A DNA stretch of 7,944 nucleotides from CAYZGU01 sp964478165 (lineage in GTDB: Bacteria > Poribacteria > WGA-4E > JAJDTR01). The notes under the pieces are model-generated. The model did not search any database and had not been told where the DNA came from. It saw only the letters and a program-made list of their open reading frames with translations. The position numbers and the translations under genes were made by a program. The stretch is from contig CAYZGU010000040.1 in assembly GCA_964478165.1 (NCBI GenBank), forward strand, positions 1 to 7,944, given 5' to 3'. Position 1 is the stretch's first letter; each line of letters opens with the position of its first letter. Of this stretch, positions 6,987-7,944 are shown one piece after another.

Positions 6987-7199
6987 CGTCTATTTTTCCG
7001 CGTTTGGCTAATTTTTGCACTCGAGGTAATCAGCCGAATCTAGTCTTGAATAGTCCTTAATTCACGGTGGAGCATTTCTCCTGTTATTCATCCCAATGGG
7101 CGGTATGGTTCGTGTTCGTCACTGACATTTTTTTCTCCTTGCTCGGAAGTTTGAATGGAAGGTCTATGTGGATAAGTCCAGCGTTTAAGATTTTTCGTT
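6987..7199. other. Non-coding remainder between the methyltransferase and the symporter remnant
   Basis: No family match in any frame. The third symporter frame stays open on the minus strand to about 7084 but has lost all similarity (residues such as ERKILNAGLIHIDLP). This stretch is best read as deletion scar plus the upstream region of the methyltransferase, for which I see no clear promoter. Confidence 0.4.
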
Positions 7200-7543
7200 C
7201 CCGAATTTGCTCCGGAACAAAACGGAAATCTAACCATTCTGCGTTGGTCAATACCCCGTACCGATAGTGGGAATGATGACGAAGGAACTCAAAATGAACC
7301 AGGTAGCCGAAATCCCGAACCATCATTGGGAGAGGTGTGAGAGCCTGAATTCATAAGATTCTCGAACGATGATGACATTACTATATGTCTATCGTGGGTT
7401 CCAAAGCCGATAATCCACCAGGGCACGGATTCGGATGCCAGACACCAGCCGAAACGCCTATGATTGCCCCTGGAAACAAGAATCGCATATACCGCCATTC
7501 CGCTATTGATGACTAAAGCAATCAGCCATTGGACTAAAGTCAT
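7200..7543 (-). pseudogene. Decayed N-terminus of a sodium:solute symporter (SSF family)
   Basis: Three pieces of one SSF-type transporter lie in order on the minus strand but in different reading frames. Piece one (7543 down to 7400) starts MTLVQWLIALVINSGMAVYA, a first membrane segment, and continues to FGWCLASESVPWWIIGFG, matching the FFLAGRSVPWWxIG region of SSF proteins. Piece two (about 7322-7263) reads WFGISATWFILSSFVIIP, the next membrane helix. Piece three (about 7270-7200) reads YRYGVLTNAEWLDFRF, matching the YRxGxxTxxEWLExRF motif. The spacing of the pieces fits an intact SSF protein, so at least two frameshifts broke a once normal gene. Only about 115 of the usual 450-600 residues remain; the rest is missing, and the last frame runs on without family match to a stop near 7084. 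The sialidase-like gene lies upstream in the same direction, suggesting a former hydrolase-transporter pair. Confidence 0.7.
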
Positions 7544-7606
7544 ACAGGTGTTTCCGTGGGATAGATTAATGGCATGTAGGGACGTCTTACTACGTTTTCG
7601 ACATGT

Positions 7607-7634
7607 TGTATAATCGGTCTTCTGATTACGTCAA
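7607..7634 (-). promoter_or_regulatory. Possible promoter of the symporter remnant
   Basis: On the minus strand TTGACG (7634-7629) is followed after 16 bases by TATACA (7612-7607), 5 of 6 and 4 of 6 to the consensus boxes. It lies between the sialidase stop and the symporter start at 7543. The match is moderate and may be chance. Confidence 0.25.
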
Positions 7635-7646
7635 AGGAGTGACAAA

Positions 7647-7944
7647 CTACACTGTTAGTATTGCTGCTCGAATATCAGAGGGTGGACCTTTGAGTCCCTC
7701 GTAATAAATCATCACGAATTTTCCGTCGCCCAGGTCCATGAAGGAAGCATATGATACGTCTGGACGGTTTAATCCTCCGTCAGTGTGGCCGTCGGGATCG
7801 GTTGGTCGAGCGACACCGCGGGAGTGCGGAATTGCCAATGCCGGTTCCCATTCGAGGGTTTCTGGATCGAACACACCTAGTATCATGCCACGCAAGCGTG
7901 TGCGGCAGAGGTCGTCTGCCAAGGGTGTCCGAGGGTCTTCGAAA
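7647..7944 (-). CDS. Sialidase-like (BNR/neuraminidase-fold) protein, C-terminal part
   Basis: The gene enters from the right edge, so only its last 99 or so codons are visible; the frame is open to the edge (FEDPRTPLADDL...) and the true start lies outside. The visible part reads like the last blades of a six-bladed sialidase propeller: RGMILGVFDPETLEWEP, then NRPDVSYASFMDLGDGKF (the SYxSxxxLxDG motif), then VMIYYEG and the terminal strand IRAAILTV, as in exo-alpha-sialidase-like hydrolases (BNR_2 type). Such proteins remove terminal sugars from glycans, but many members have unknown substrates, and the catalytic residues would lie mostly outside the window. Immediately downstream on the same strand is the symporter remnant, so it may once have fed a sugar to that transporter. 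Confidence 0.7.
   Translation of the reverse strand, partial: FEDPRTPLADDLCRTRLRGMILGVFDPETLEWEPALAIPHSRGVARPTDPDGHTDGGLNRPDVSYASFMDLGDGKFVMIYYEGLKGPPSDIRAAILTV

Noticed and set aside
7067..7267. Plus-strand 66-codon ORF
   Set aside because: It lies antisense to the symporter remnant, which explains the open frame better; no family motif.
7609..7614. Perfect TATAAT on the plus strand
   Set aside because: No acceptable -35 box at 16-18 bases, and no plus-strand gene lies downstream.

Overview
The window looks like a stretch of chromosome from a Gram-negative (diderm), probably uncultured bacterium with moderate GC and rather loose gene packing. The diderm call rests on a beta-barrel-type outer-membrane protein with a signal peptide (3566-4744). 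The mix of a PorV/UPF0164-like barrel, a sialidase-like hydrolase, a decayed Na+/solute symporter and long gene-poor gaps recalls sponge- or sediment-associated lineages such as Poribacteria or Latescibacterota. That placement is an impression, not a result. I see no phage, transposase, CRISPR array, rRNA or convincing tRNA.

Layout, left to right. 1-503 is a gene-poor leader holding a good sigma70-type promoter (293-322) and a roughly 170-nt untranslated leader. 504-2429 is ftsH (membrane AAA+ zinc protease). 2429-3274 is folP (dihydropteroate synthase), sharing one base with ftsH (TAATG), so the two form a translationally coupled pair; the ftsH-folP order is conserved in many bacteria. 3319-3555 is a doubtful small membrane-protein ORF whose stop codon lies in the ribosome binding site of the next gene. 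3566-4744 is the outer-membrane protein. 4745-5501 is a 757-base gap with two adjacent hairpins. 5502-5933 is an orphan GcvH-like protein. Convergent to it on the minus strand, 6054-6986 encodes a THUMP/Trm11-type RNA methyltransferase. 7200-7543 (minus) is the frameshifted N-terminal wreck of a sodium:solute symporter, and 7647-7944 (minus) is the 3' end of a sialidase-like gene entering from the right edge.

FtsH (membrane protein quality control) and FolP (folate synthesis) are housekeeping genes. The right end reads like a decayed cassette for taking up and releasing a sugar: hydrolase followed by transporter, of which the transporter is dead here. The least ordinary gene is the GcvH-like protein. 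It keeps the H-protein fold signature but has Asp where the lipoyl-carrying Lys should be, and it carries a long acidic tail, so it cannot act as a normal glycine-cleavage lipoyl carrier. The methyltransferase is also notable: it belongs to a family best known from archaea and eukaryotes and has a DLPY rather than DPPY catalytic motif.
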